DNA of 64,000 nucleotides from Aralia elata. Lineage: Eukaryota; Streptophyta; Magnoliopsida; Apiales; Araliaceae. Below are positions 48,001 through 58,259 of the stretch, piece after piece. Below the pieces are notes generated by a model that saw nothing but the letters and a program-made list of their open reading frames with translations, did not search any database and was not told where the DNA came from. Made by a program: the position numbers and the translations under genes. Position 1 is the first letter of the stretch, and each line of letters begins with the position of its first letter. The stretch spans positions 82,978,112 through 83,042,111 of the forward strand of contig CM068380.1 of NCBI GenBank assembly GCA_034770075.1. The letters run 5' to 3'.

Positions 48001-50546
48001 ATAGTTACAATTTACCATCTAGAAAGATCTATACAACATTCTAGATATTTACAAGTCATACACCTTTCTACCATATTCTAGATTATTCTGGCATAATAAG
48101 AAATATAACAGAAAAGTGTGGAACATTCTAGTACATTCCTGCAGGACTCCACACTATTCTAGAAAATTCCATAACTATGTAGAACCATCTACCACCCTCG
48201 AGAATATTCTAGAGACTTGCACACATCATTTTTCAAATAAGCTCCAAGTAAGCATCTACATGGCGCCCGCATGGCAGAACCTCTAAAATCTTCCGTAGTA
48301 CGTGGCATTAAACCCTGCTTGTTTAACTTATTTATAATAAAAATAACAAAAAAATAATTAATTAAATGTTAAAGGAGTCGGGCTTACTGAGCCAGGTCTA
48401 AATAAGTTGGGCTCGAGCCAAGCACCGCATTGTTCGAGACCGACTTGTTTAAGTAAATGGGCAACGGAGCTTTTCGAACTTGGCTCGTTTAACGAGCTCG
48501 AGTCAAGCTTAGTCGAACCAAACCGGGTTAGGTTTGCAGGCAACCCAGTTCATTTACTAGTCTACTAACAACTATAACCTTGACATGGGAGGTGTCAGAA
48601 CTGGGATAAAGGAGACGTAGTTGCGATAAAAAAAGAAATCCAACACCTATCATCTACCTGATATGCAACAACTGCAGCATAAATTCCAAAAGGGATGCTT
48701 GAAAGTATTCCAACAACAACGGCAAATAAAACAAGAACAGGCCACAATAAAATCCAAAGCCCAGCAAAGGGAACACAAACAGTTTCCAAAAATGGGCCTT
48801 CCCTCCCAATAAGATCACGTATCAACTGATGCCATCCTTTGAAAAGCAATATTGGAGCTTTATACAAAGTTATTATAGAAATAACAGGTACATTAACTGC
48901 AATCCCTAGAGTTGCTGCTAAAATGCATCCAGGTAACTGCAAAACCCTACAAGAAGAACAGAAACGAAGCTAATGTGTGAATTAATAATGTAAAAAGGTC
49001 TGATGTCTGTATCTGAGAACATCAATTTAATTGAAGAAATATTAGTATTGTCTTGAAGACATGCAGAAGGTTCTCAATTTCTATTGTCTTGAAGACATGC
49101 GGAAGGTTCTCAATTTCCAACTTTTTTTTTAAGTTTAAAACGGAAAACTTTAAATCAGCTGTCATGGAATAATCCATGCAAAGTGAGTTACTTTCTGCGA
49201 TGTTTATCTATTACTTGCATCAAAAAAGAAAATTTGTTATTCCAGTCCTATACTACATTAAACAGAATATACATCTTAAAATGACATGATAATGGGATAA
49301 TTAACTTAGATGGGTTGATCATTCTGTGAATGTTTAGAATATCTGCAAAACTGCACATGAATATTTGAGTTACTTGTATTGCACGTGCTTAGAATTCTTT
49401 CATAAGATATCAAATTTCATCCCTTTCACGCAAATAATTAACAGTTAGAGATGAAATTGCAATATGGTATCATGTCTGAACATATGGGCATCACTTATAA
49501 ACATGAAAGAAATCATAGATCAGTTATTATGATATGCATTGGATAAATGCTTTAGTTTACTAGGACTACCCAATCAGCAAAAAAATAATGAGCAGTTACA
49601 ATAAATTTAGAACAGAATAATACTTGAGTTCAATAGGTTCCTTCCCCTTGGAATCGAGCAGCTCATCCATAAAGGAGAAGTATGTGTGGAAGGACAAATC
49701 ACTAAAATCACGTACAATAGTGCAGGCACCCCAAACTTGGGTCCAAGTTCCATCCTATAGAGTTAGTTAGAATAGACATAGACTGCAGTCAGGTTTCTCC
49801 CAATATATAACTTAGGACTCCAGCAATCAAATGAACAATAATACAGTAGACAAGTACAACATACCGTAACGCATTTAATCAACCTGGACTGAATTGTTAT
49901 ATTTTTCTTGCTGATAGCCCTGAAGGTCTCCATGACAGGCCAGACAAAACCATATCCAATACCCATAATCACACTTCCAACGACCCCAACAATTGTCCAC
50001 ACTGCTATTGGGATTGGAACTAGTAAAACGAGGAGTACTTTCATGTATGGACCAAATTTCTCTGTTCTGTCCGAATGGAACAGTTTCAAAATTAATAGGA
50101 GTACAAGAAGAAACAAACATAATCAGTATCTCTCCTTTTTCTTGATTCTGTGAATATAAAAATGGTCTAAAACATTTAAAACAAAAAAAAAGAAGAAGAA
50201 GAAGAAAAAAGTAGGAATCTTGACCTTATTAGACAATATATACTCCAAAAAATATGAAGGGGCCATAACCCAATAACAACCCCAGTGTCCCCAAAAGCAA
50301 TCACCAGAAATACGAAGGGACTAAATATAGCAGCTGCAATGAATCGGGAGCATATCAGTATACAAATTCAAAATCAACCCATAAATACAAGCCCATCTTA
50401 CATAATGATATATATATATAGTGACACAGAGAGAGAGGGGGAAAGGGAGGACCTTTGACGAAACCCAGAACAAAGAGGAAGGCGAAAATGGGAGGGAAGA
50501 AGATGCAGTAACAGAGGTAAGTGAAGAATCCATTTGGGAGTCGCAT
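45003..50546 (-). CDS. Uncharacterised multi-pass membrane protein, At3g27390-like, ten exons, 548 aa
   Basis: Exons in transcript order are 50546-50453, 50333-50225, 50066-49865, 49754-49624, 48946-48658, 47442-47336, 47072-46934, 46538-46346, 45704-45461 and 45141-45003. Junctions are GT-AG and the frame is unbroken to TAG. Hydrophobic segments occur near the N-terminus (CIFFPPIFAFLFVLGF), then FVFLVIAFGDTGVVIGLWPL, VLLVLLVPIPIAVWTIVGVV, CILAATLGIAVNVPVISIIT and ILLWPVLVLFAVVVGILSSI. Conserved blocks include LIGREGPFLETVCVPFAG, FKGWHQL, GSCFPRPRYRER and RPEGRLLDWLYDP. The C-terminal half is soluble and charged. This is the plant family of uncharacterised membrane proteins named after Arabidopsis At3g27390; no biochemical role is established that I know of. 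The exon 7 acceptor at 47073 was chosen because only it keeps frame and restores RPRYRER. Intron 5 contains nested repeats. Confidence 0.9.
45783..46110. mobile_element. Stowaway-like MITE, about 324 bp, in intron 8 of the membrane-protein gene
   Basis: The left end CTCCCTCTGTACCATTTCAG and the right end GTGGGACAGATGGAGAAA are inverted copies of a Stowaway-type terminus. TA flanks both sides (45783-45784 and 46109-46110). It lies in the intron between exons 8 and 9. Confidence 0.75.
47520..48570. mobile_element. AGCTCGAGCTC-rich repeat interrupted by another insertion, in intron 5
   Basis: The left part (47520-47712: GACAAGCTTAGCCGAG, GAGCTCGAGCTCATTTAAA, AACGAGCC) and the right part (48308-48570: TTTAACGAGCTCGAGTCAAG, AAGCTTAGTCGA) are related in opposite orientation. 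They look like the two arms of one foldback repeat now separated by the solo-LTR-like insert. Outer ends are not resolved. Confidence 0.5.
47713..48307 (-). mobile_element. Putative solo LTR, about 595 bp, nested in the intron 5 repeat
   Basis: On the minus strand it runs TGCCACGTAC...GGCCATGACA, with TG/CA ends. It has a TATA box within CTAGTATAAATAGGAGG about 350 bp in, and no interior or second copy. Flanks are CTTAA on the left and TTAAA on the right, sharing TTAA but not a perfect 5-bp duplication. It is therefore called a solo LTR with moderate confidence. Confidence 0.5.
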
Positions 50547-51839
50547 TTTCAAAATCTGCTAAGCTCACTTCTATGTAAATGTTTTCAAATGAAAATAGTC
50601 GAAAAGAAAAAACAAATCAACAAAGATTTTAGGAGATTTTGATCATTCAGTGGGATAGTATGAAATTTATTTTCGTCTGTGTGTAAATGCAGAATAAATC
50701 TCAAACAGTGGAAGTGCGATTTCATTGTCCTAAGTGACGTGTGGGTGAGGTTTGTTTCAACTAGTTCTCAGATCTGAATATATTCCACCATAAAAAAAAA
50801 AAAAATATATATATATATATATATATTCCACCGAATTTAAAATACACTTTACCAATCGCGTATTTATTCTGTTAAACCGCAAATTTTACTAAATTTTTAG
50901 AAATTAAAGGGCAGTTTTAGAAAAACCCTTAAAGTTGGAATATTTATTTCCAACATATGTTAATAAATAAATTAGATAATGTTACGTTCTCAAATATTTT
51001 TTTAAATAATGTAACATCATTACATTAAATTGAGTGCATTTTTTTTATTGTTTATATTGCTTTACTCATTGTCATTTTCAAAATATATTTGAGTGTGTAA
51101 TTAATTATTAACATCGTAGCAGCAGCAACTATGTGCTCTCTATATCATCAAGAAGATAACCAACGTATATTTTATACACAAATTAATAAAAATAATATAA
51201 AAAAATTTAAATTTATCTTTTAACGATCTCAAAAAGTTAAATAAAATAATGAGACACGTGCTACTGTGCTAGTGTGAATGTTAGACGAAGAAGAATAAAC
51301 AAAACACGGAACCTCAGATCTACTACTTAAATTAAAAGAGTGGCGACCCATCTCACGGTTTAGGTTCAAGCATTGGCCCCTGATATCACTGTCATGTCGG
51401 TTCACCAAGTAATTGAACCATCGGGGATTTTTTTTATTTATTTATAGGCTCTTTACAGAAATATACAATAATTAGAAAGTAATTACATTATTAGTGCATT
51501 CACAAAATAATTATAAAAATAAGACAATAAATTCAAACCATTCAATTTCACATTAATAAAGAACCCTAAAATCAAGGAGAAAATAACTGTCATAATTAAT
51601 AATTCAAATTCAAATATTTGGGATCTAACAAAAAAAATAAATCCATAATTCAAAATTCAAATTAAAAAGAGGAAAAACAAAAAAAATATTTTCTCGTTAT
51701 CTTCCTCCGTCGTCGCCGCGATCTACACCAGAATCTTATTGGGCCATTAGTCTCTAAAATTCTTCATGGTTGTTTTCCCCCCAAACTCACTTAGCAGGTT
51801 TTCAACATAAAAAAAGGACTTCATGACACTCGCTTTTAT

Positions 51840-52290
51840 TATTGTGGTTTTGGCTACCAACTGCATGAAGGGTTGGCTACCAACTGCATCACATTCAAAA
51901 TAAATTGGCAACATAATAAAACCAAATTGGTTACATTGGTATGAAGGTTTTGCTACCAACTGCACTATGCAAAAACTGAAAGTGTGGATGTGGATTGGTT
52001 ACCTTGGTATGAAGGTTTGGTTACCTTAATATGAATGTTTGGTTACCTTGGTATGAAGATTTGGTTACCAACTGCACTATGAAAAAATTGCAAGTGTGGA
52101 GGTGGATTGGTTACTTTGGTATGAAGGTTTGGTTACCTTGGTATGAATGTTTGGTTACCAACTGCACTATGAAAAAATTACAGGTGTGGAGGTGGATTGG
52201 TTACCTTGGTATGAAGGTTTAGTTACCTTGATATGAAGGTTTGGTTACCTTGGTATGAAAGTTTGATTACCAACTGCACTATGAAAAAAC
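51840..52290. repeat. Minisatellite, period about 90 bp, with sub-repeats
   Basis: Units contain GGTTACCAACTGCACTATG, AAGTGTGGAGGTGGATTGG and repeated TGGTATGAAGGTTTGGTTAC sub-units. Because 90 is divisible by 3, one forward frame stays open across two units (52031-52222) with a 30-residue periodicity. This frame is a consequence of the repeat and not good evidence for a gene. Confidence 0.88.
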
Positions 52291-52488
52291 CACCAAGCAT
52301 AACATAGTTTGACCAAGGATATGAAACACAGGCCTTTATCAAATATATATACTCATGTACTCTACTACTAGACTAGCTTTATCATGTACTACTACTAGAC
52401 TAGCTTTGCTTTACATTGCAACTTGCTATCCTCTATAAAAGCGTAAAACGTAGTCATGCCTTCCACCAATGAAAATATTTCTGTAAAC

Positions 52489-52514
52489 AAGATAGATAGA
52501 TAGATAGATAGATG
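52489..52514. repeat. (GATA)n microsatellite
   Basis: Six consecutive GATA units directly preceding the 25-bp repeat block. Confidence 0.9.
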
Positions 52515-52556
52515 CACACCATAAGAGTTTAAAAACCGAATCCGCCCCGCAAAATT

Positions 52557-52646
52557 GAAGGTAACCAAACACGTATATGAAGATAACCAAATAAGTATAT
52601 GAAGGTAACTAAACATGTATATGAAGGTAACCAAACACGTATATGC
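52557..52646. repeat. Short tandem repeat, period about 22-25 bp
   Basis: Four imperfect copies of GAAGGTAACCAAACACGTATAT. The GGTAACCAAAC core is the reverse complement of GTTTGGTTACC, which dominates the 90-bp minisatellite 300 bp upstream. The two arrays may therefore share an origin in opposite orientation. Confidence 0.8.
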
Positions 52647-53676
52647 GTTCAGGGAGGTGTTTGACGGCGTTGATAACCGTCTCAGAAGTTTTCTGAAATG
52701 CTGACATAGCCGGAGATGAGGCTGCTGATTTTGATCGCCAGGCGGTCAGTAATTGATGATATGACTTGTTCTTTTAGTGAGATCGATTTCGAGAAGAAAT
52801 CGAACGGATGTGGTGCAGGCGGATAAAGTAATAGAAATGAAGATGAAGATTTAGATGAAGATGATGAGGAAGAAGAAGAAAAGTGTTTGGAAATGAAGAA
52901 AGGGGAGAAAATTAAATATCGGAAGTGGAAATTCAAAAAAATATTTCTTCTCTTTCTCTCTCCTCATCTTCACCTACCATTTAAAAAATTGATTTGTCAC
53001 ATCAGCAATTTATTAAAACACTCAACTAAATTAAAGGGATAAGAATGCACTAATTTTGTAAATAAAATATTGCATATGCACTAATTTTGTAAATAAAAAA
53101 TTACATATGCACTAATTTTATAAATATTTTATGTATGCATTTTGTTGTAATTTATTATAAAAATATACTAATAAATATAAATGTTCCTTTATTTATTTAT
53201 CATATCATTCAAATACATGGACCCAAACGCGTTCATCACGCTTTACTCCAAATGACAAATAGCGATGGCAGCACAACTATAAAAGACAACCCCCACATCT
53301 TAAATACTCATTTTTTCTAAAATTAGACAACCACCACTTCAGTTTGTCCATTAACATTTAAATACTCGTTTCTTTTAAAATTAGAGATACATTTTAAATA
53401 AAAGTGATGGACAAATTGTTATGTACAATTTTTATTTACTTGTTGACTTAAACGAGTGATGACTATTAAACAAAATTGCATATTGCCAACATGATTATTA
53501 AACATCTCAAATAACTCAAAGCAAGACTACAATACTTGCATAATTGCACTACAACCGCATATTTAAAAGGTTTTGGTTTATTTTAAACTAATTGTAATCT
53601 CCATTTTCCAGTTATAATAAGATTGAAATATACCGCTCTAATATTTATTAGGAAACCGTATAAGCCCATGTCTCAC

Positions 53677-54397
53677 CAAATATCCACTCCATTTCAAGTA
53701 AGCTGGTTGCATAACCACTTTGAATGAAGGACAATTTGAGCTAGACTGGAACTCGTTCGCCTTAAGAGCTGCATTTGGGTCTTCCTGCTTGAAATAACCG
53801 TACGATAATTAAGAACAGTTATTTTTTTTTATAAAAAAAAAACACATTCAGGAGGCATGTATATCGAAAAATTTGGTCTGTCTTACTAGATATGCAAGTA
53901 GTCTTCCGAGTAGTAATCTTGCACACATCCTTATAACAGCAAGACATGTCATACATTGTGACACAAAATTGAGAATCTCCGGCGTATTGAAAAACTAAGC
54001 AGTCACCAAACTCTAATAAAGAATTGTCCTGCATAAAAACGCTCCACTCCTGCTTGAAATACAAGTCTTCATCAATCTGTACGTTTGGTACTAACACGCC
54101 ATGAATCGTGTGTAGTCGTGCTCCGGAGTATACAATTTTGAGGCAGAGTTTCAGGGTGACGCTTGACAAATTAATTCAGGCGGTATTTTCTGTCCGAATT
54201 CACCAACATTACATTTGAATATATATAATAATTACATCACAACGAGAAGATGGTCTCACATTATTATAGAGCAACATGTACTGTTGTTTTGTAACAATTA
54301 AAAAAATAAATTGTGGTATGAGAAAGAGAGGGAGAGATACCAGCTTCTTAGAGAAATCTTTATAAAGGATCTTGATGAACGAAGGTTTTCTTCCCAT
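53677..54397 (-). pseudogene. REM-type B3 DNA-binding protein, frameshifted and truncated
   Basis: Exon 1 (54397-54341) encodes MGRKPSFIKILYKDFSKKL, the typical REM start. Exon 2 begins at 54189 (KIPPE), then a single base appears lost before LSSVTLKLCLKIVYSGA. After that the frame continues through EWSVFMQDNSLLEFGDCLVFQYAG...SQFCVTMYD, the C-terminal half of a B3 domain. Exon 3 (53780-53677) encodes the linker and start of a second B3 domain (CPSFKVVMQPAYLKWSGYL). No following exon was recognised. REM proteins are plant transcription factors, often flower- or meristem-expressed. The frameshift plus missing 3' exons suggest decay. A sequencing error at one base cannot be excluded for the frameshift. 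Confidence 0.75.
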
Positions 54398-54431
54398 TTG
54401 AACTTTGTGGAGGTAATTGATCCTCTGGTGC

Positions 54432-54441
54432 AATTTTTATA
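54432..54441 (-). promoter_or_regulatory. TATA box upstream of the first B3 gene
   Basis: The minus strand reads GTCTATAAAAATTG about 35-45 bp before the exon 1 ATG at 54397. Spacing is tight but compatible with a very short leader. Confidence 0.4.
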
Positions 54442-55503
54442 GACAATGGAAGCAAACTTTGTTTGGGTAAATAAGAGTAGATTGGAGGGAAAGTGGTGAT
54501 CACTGACTTAAAATTTAGTGTAGCTTTCAACTTGCCAAGTTACAGTAGAGTGGACTGGCTTCATAAAAGATGCAATAAATTTCTCTCAGTTAGTCGTCAA
54601 AACCAAATTATCTTTGTATTCTTATCTTACAACCAGTTAATTTAATTGTTTAAATATTTACTGTTTGTTATTTTCGATACTCCTAAAATGTACGTCGTTA
54701 TGTTAAAAAAGAAGTTTTTCTTTTTCTAATTCAATAAACGTCCTCATTCCTCAATGATAATATGAAGAAGATAAGAAACACTACTAAGGCAGTAGCGACA
54801 TACTCATATCTAGATGGACATTTTCGAGTGAGAAATTGTAATTTGATACGCCATATAAAGAAGTGGTGTTATATCTATTGAAAGGTGAAATTGGAGCACT
54901 GAATGTTAATAAAATAAATTAGTCTCTTGGCTTATCTAGGACTTTTAGTAGCTCATTATCTATAAATTAGGAGTTTGATGGGTAATATCTATGTTGTCAT
55001 TAGGAGTTTGTCTAAGGAGTCTCTTGGGTAACCTATTAGCAATCATGTTTTAGTAATATGTATTAGCCTATAAATAGGCTATTTGGTTAATCTAAATGAA
55101 AGTGTGTATGTAAAAGCGTCACAATACTTTGTCTTCAATATTGCTTTCATTTCAATTGTCATATTTCATCACTGAAAGGTGCAAACAGCGTAAAATGTCT
55201 TTTTGACATTTTTATTCTATGTTACGCTTGGCTAGACACAATATTATTGCAAGTAAAGATCAAGTAAATGGAATTAGCATCAAAAAGTGGTGGCAAGACC
55301 CTTCCATACTTTTCAGTGCTTATTACGTATTCCACTTCAATGGACACAATATTATTGCAAGTATTATTATGATATTTTTAAATTGAAAATCAATTTGAAT
55401 TTATTTAATTATGTCAGTATAACATAATTTTTTCAACAAATTATCAAAACAAATTACAACTGAAATTTATATATTTTAATACTTTATAAATTTTAAAATA
55501 AGA
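54442..55503. other. Spacer between the two B3 pseudogenes
   Basis: AT-rich, no coding evidence. A 21-bp direct repeat, GACACAATATTATTGCAAGT plus one base, occurs at about 55235 and 55342. The right part (55375-55510) ends at a Stowaway-type terminus inside the neighbouring B3 fragment. Confidence 0.45.
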
Positions 55504-56104
55504 TTAGTTTATGGAACCGAGGAAGTAGCTACTATTCTTGCGCCATACATTTAGCTCAGCCGCCCACAATCTTCCTTTTGGATCTCTCAACACCGCTCTT
55601 CTTTTTCTTGCTATTCCAGACTCTCTCACAAAACGGACTGGAAGATACTGCTTATAGTAATAATAATTCAAACAAAAACATCAATTCAATTTTCCATATC
55701 TATATTTATATATATATATAGAGAGAGAGAGAGACAGACAGAGAGATTTGAGTTGAAAAGATTAGAGATTTTAACAGTAATTAAATTGCTCACCAGCTTC
55801 TTTCTGTTGGATTTCTTTAAAACATAGACAAAGTATGTGTCCTCTGCTTTGGGAGAACCGTAGGCTTCCGGCTCATCACCATCACCATCGCTCTCAATTT
55901 TTGGGTCCTTGAATACATTACTCATATCTGCACCTATACGTATGCAATTAACATAAAAATAAATGTACCATTTTACATATATGTATATAAAACACACCAT
56001 TCTTATTGATAAAAGAACATAGAAAGAGAAACAGAGGATCTCAACTTAAGTGGATTGCTTTTCTTGGGGGAGTTGTCTTCGATTTTAGTATTATAAAGAG
56101 GTGA

Positions 56105-57820
56105 ATGTTGTTGGGTTACGTGCTTTTGATTTTAATGATGATAAGTTACTTATATTTTTATAGGTTTGGACTTTGATCATTTAAAATTTTACAAGTTGAA
56201 TTATTTATTGAAAGGGTCATGAGTTTTCTTAACAAACACTGAATTCATGAGACTCACTAAATATTATTTTTTAATACATGTGCACCAAGTTCAAGAGTTC
56301 AAGATATAACTCAACTACAAACAATTATGAAAATTAAAGAGTGACTGAGTTTAGGAAATAAATATAAGGCTTTTAACATTTTTTTTAGAATCAAGGCATA
56401 TAATATAATTAATATTAATCTTCACTTGGTAAAATCTATTTTGATTAGATTACATATTATTCTAATTATAAGTTAGGAAAGTTGTTTTTAATATTTTGAA
56501 TTCAAAAGAAATATGTTTTAAAACAACTCCCTTGTTGCTAGAAACTTTCAAAAGGAAACTATTGAGTTTTAAATTTTTATCCTTATATATTTTTGTTCCT
56601 TATTATAAGAATTCTATTTTGGTAAAAAATGTTATATCAGTAGACTTGGTCTTCTAGTCTTAAAAAGATTCTTTTAAGTAAAAACTTCATATTAAACTTA
56701 TTTTGTTATGATATGGTTTGTTATCTCTAAAATTGATTTTATATTATATATATTTTCAAACAAAGAAAAAGTAGTCAAAATATTTCAAACCCGTAGGACC
56801 AGGTTTTAATTTGTTATTTGTTGGGCTGATATTTTGCATCTAGTTATTATCGATAATTAAGACTTGGTATACATGGAATTCATCCTGACTTGGCAAAACA
56901 AAAGTTTGTTATTTTTAAAATTGATTTGGTCCATTGAAAACAAAAGTTTGTTATTGTTTAAATCTACGTGATCTTCTTAAACAAACTTTGTTAGTCTTTC
57001 AAAAAAGTATATGTTGGCTTTTGTTATATATATATATTGGATATTACCTGGAAAACAACACAATTGATAAATGCATATTGAATAGAATTTTATAAAGTTG
57101 TAATCTTTCTAGTAAAATTATAAGCGTCTTGATTTTAGTTCATAGTGTTCAGTTGTAATCCCTTCTATTCTTAAAGTTCATATCTTGTAAAAAGGGTTTG
57201 AATGAAGTAAGTGATTTCTTTTAATATTATACAAGGAGAGTTCAAGAAGACAGATGTGTCCAAAGGAGAAATGGTACTCAAAAGAGCGGATGTACTTAAG
57301 GGAGGAGGTTTCCTTAAGGGAGTTGTGTACTCAGGAAGTTTTCTGAATTTTATTATACATAGAGTTGATATAATTATAATTGCTTTATTAATATTAAAGG
57401 AAACTTGTCAATTGATACATGACCTTAGATGTAGGCCCATAAAGTAGAGGACTAAGGGGCCGAACCAAGTATAATTCTTGGTGTGTTTGTGCTTTGATTG
57501 TTGTTTTGTATTTTAAGTATATATGATTAATATTGTTGTTTAAATTCTGTATTAGAAAATCTCAAAACTACATCTACATACACTGTATATTTCAAATTGA
57601 AGTAATACAGAGAATTTGTTAGAAATAACTTAATACAGACAACTCAAAGCAGAGAATTTGTTAGAAATAACTTAATACAGACAACTCAAAGCATACAAGT
57701 TTTAAAACAGACAACTAATTTACCTATCTAGATTATTTCTGAAACAGAAAAATTTTAAAGTTGTCATTGTTTACCGACACAAACACACACCTATTCAACC
57801 CCTTCTAGGTGTGCTCGTAC
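56105..57820. other. Large intron of the second B3 pseudogene, probably containing an old retroelement piece
   Basis: It begins near TGTTGTTGGGTTACGTGC and ends near CTATTCAACCCCTTCTAGG. The latter resembles the 3' part of some plant Copia LTRs, but no matching second end, duplication or coding domain was found. The open frame at 57211-57447 has no recognisable domain. It also contains the 42-bp tandem duplication. Confidence 0.35.
57609..57694. repeat. 42-bp tandem duplication
   Basis: Two head-to-tail identical copies of a unit starting AGAGAATTTGTTAGAAATAA and ending CAACTCAAAGC, at 57609 and 57651. Confidence 0.9.
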
Positions 57821-58259
57821 GTAATTTCATTAACTCCTTTTCACAGCAATTTTAATCAAACATGGAAACTTGAAAGGTTGATTCGTCAATTAGCTCGAAA
57901 ACAAGAAAGTCACCAACTTGTAAATTGTGATAATTGACGAATTCGACCCAACCATTCCCGAAACAGTAGCATGATCATGCACTTGTTCAATCATCACACC
58001 CCATGATCTTCCGCATCCAGTTTGGAGCAGAGGGGTTACAGGCAACTTCCCTTTTCGCTTCTTCACAAATGCTGGTGGTATAAACTGTTAAAACATGGAT
58101 TTCAAACATGTAACAAAACTGCATCAAAGTAGAAAATAGACAACATGGCAATCAAATTTCACAAGAAGACCTCGATCTAGAGAAACTCACTAGTTTGTTA
58201 GCAAAGTCACCGATCAAGACCTGGAAGAAGGAAGTACTAAGTTCCGGTTCTCTTCCCAT

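Larger units (their letters stand above)
50547..53676. other. Intergenic region with minisatellites
   Basis: AT-rich, with (AT)n at 50804-50826. A motif resembling a spliced leader or repeat tail lies near 51300-51420 (GTTCAAGCATTGGCCCC). The 90-bp minisatellite, a GATA-type microsatellite and a 25-bp repeat follow. The serine-rich frame at 52682-52936 (minus) owes its poly-Ser to a GAAGATGAAGA tract and is not called as a gene. Confidence 0.5.
55504..58259 (-). pseudogene. Second REM-type B3 gene, frameshift, stop and truncated last exon
   Basis: Exon 1 (58259-58191) encodes MGREPELSTSFFQVLIGDFANKL. Exon 2 starts at 58084 (FIPPAFVKKRKGKLP, TGCGRSWGVMIEQ); a frame shift after HDH is then needed to reach YCFGNGWVEFV and LQVGDFLVFELIDESTFQVSM, followed by an in-frame TAA where the family continues (FD-stop-NCCEKEL). 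A 140-bp exon (55933-55794) encodes an acidic linker (SDGDGDEPEAYG) and FVYVLKKSNRKKL. The exon from 55650 encodes the second B3 domain (YLPVRFVRESGIARKRRAVL, GRLWAAELNVWRKN), then runs into unrelated sequence resembling a MITE end. It is therefore a decayed gene. The 1.9 kb between 55933 and 57800 holds AT-rich, repeat-like sequence. Confidence 0.78.

Noticed and set aside
51300..51430. Possible tRNA or SINE-like segment (GTTCAAGCATTGG)
   Set aside because: The B-box-like word is not accompanied by an A box at the right distance, a poly(A) tail or target-site duplication.
52031..52222. Periodic 63-aa forward frame
   Set aside because: It is a product of a 90-bp minisatellite whose period is a multiple of three.
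52682..52936. Serine-rich minus-strand frame of 84 aa
   Set aside because: The serine run derives from a GAAGATGAAGA microsatellite-like tract. The rest has no recognised domain and no exon structure.
57211..57447. 78-aa forward frame
   Set aside because: It lies in the large intron of a decayed B3 gene, in repeat-like sequence, with no domain.
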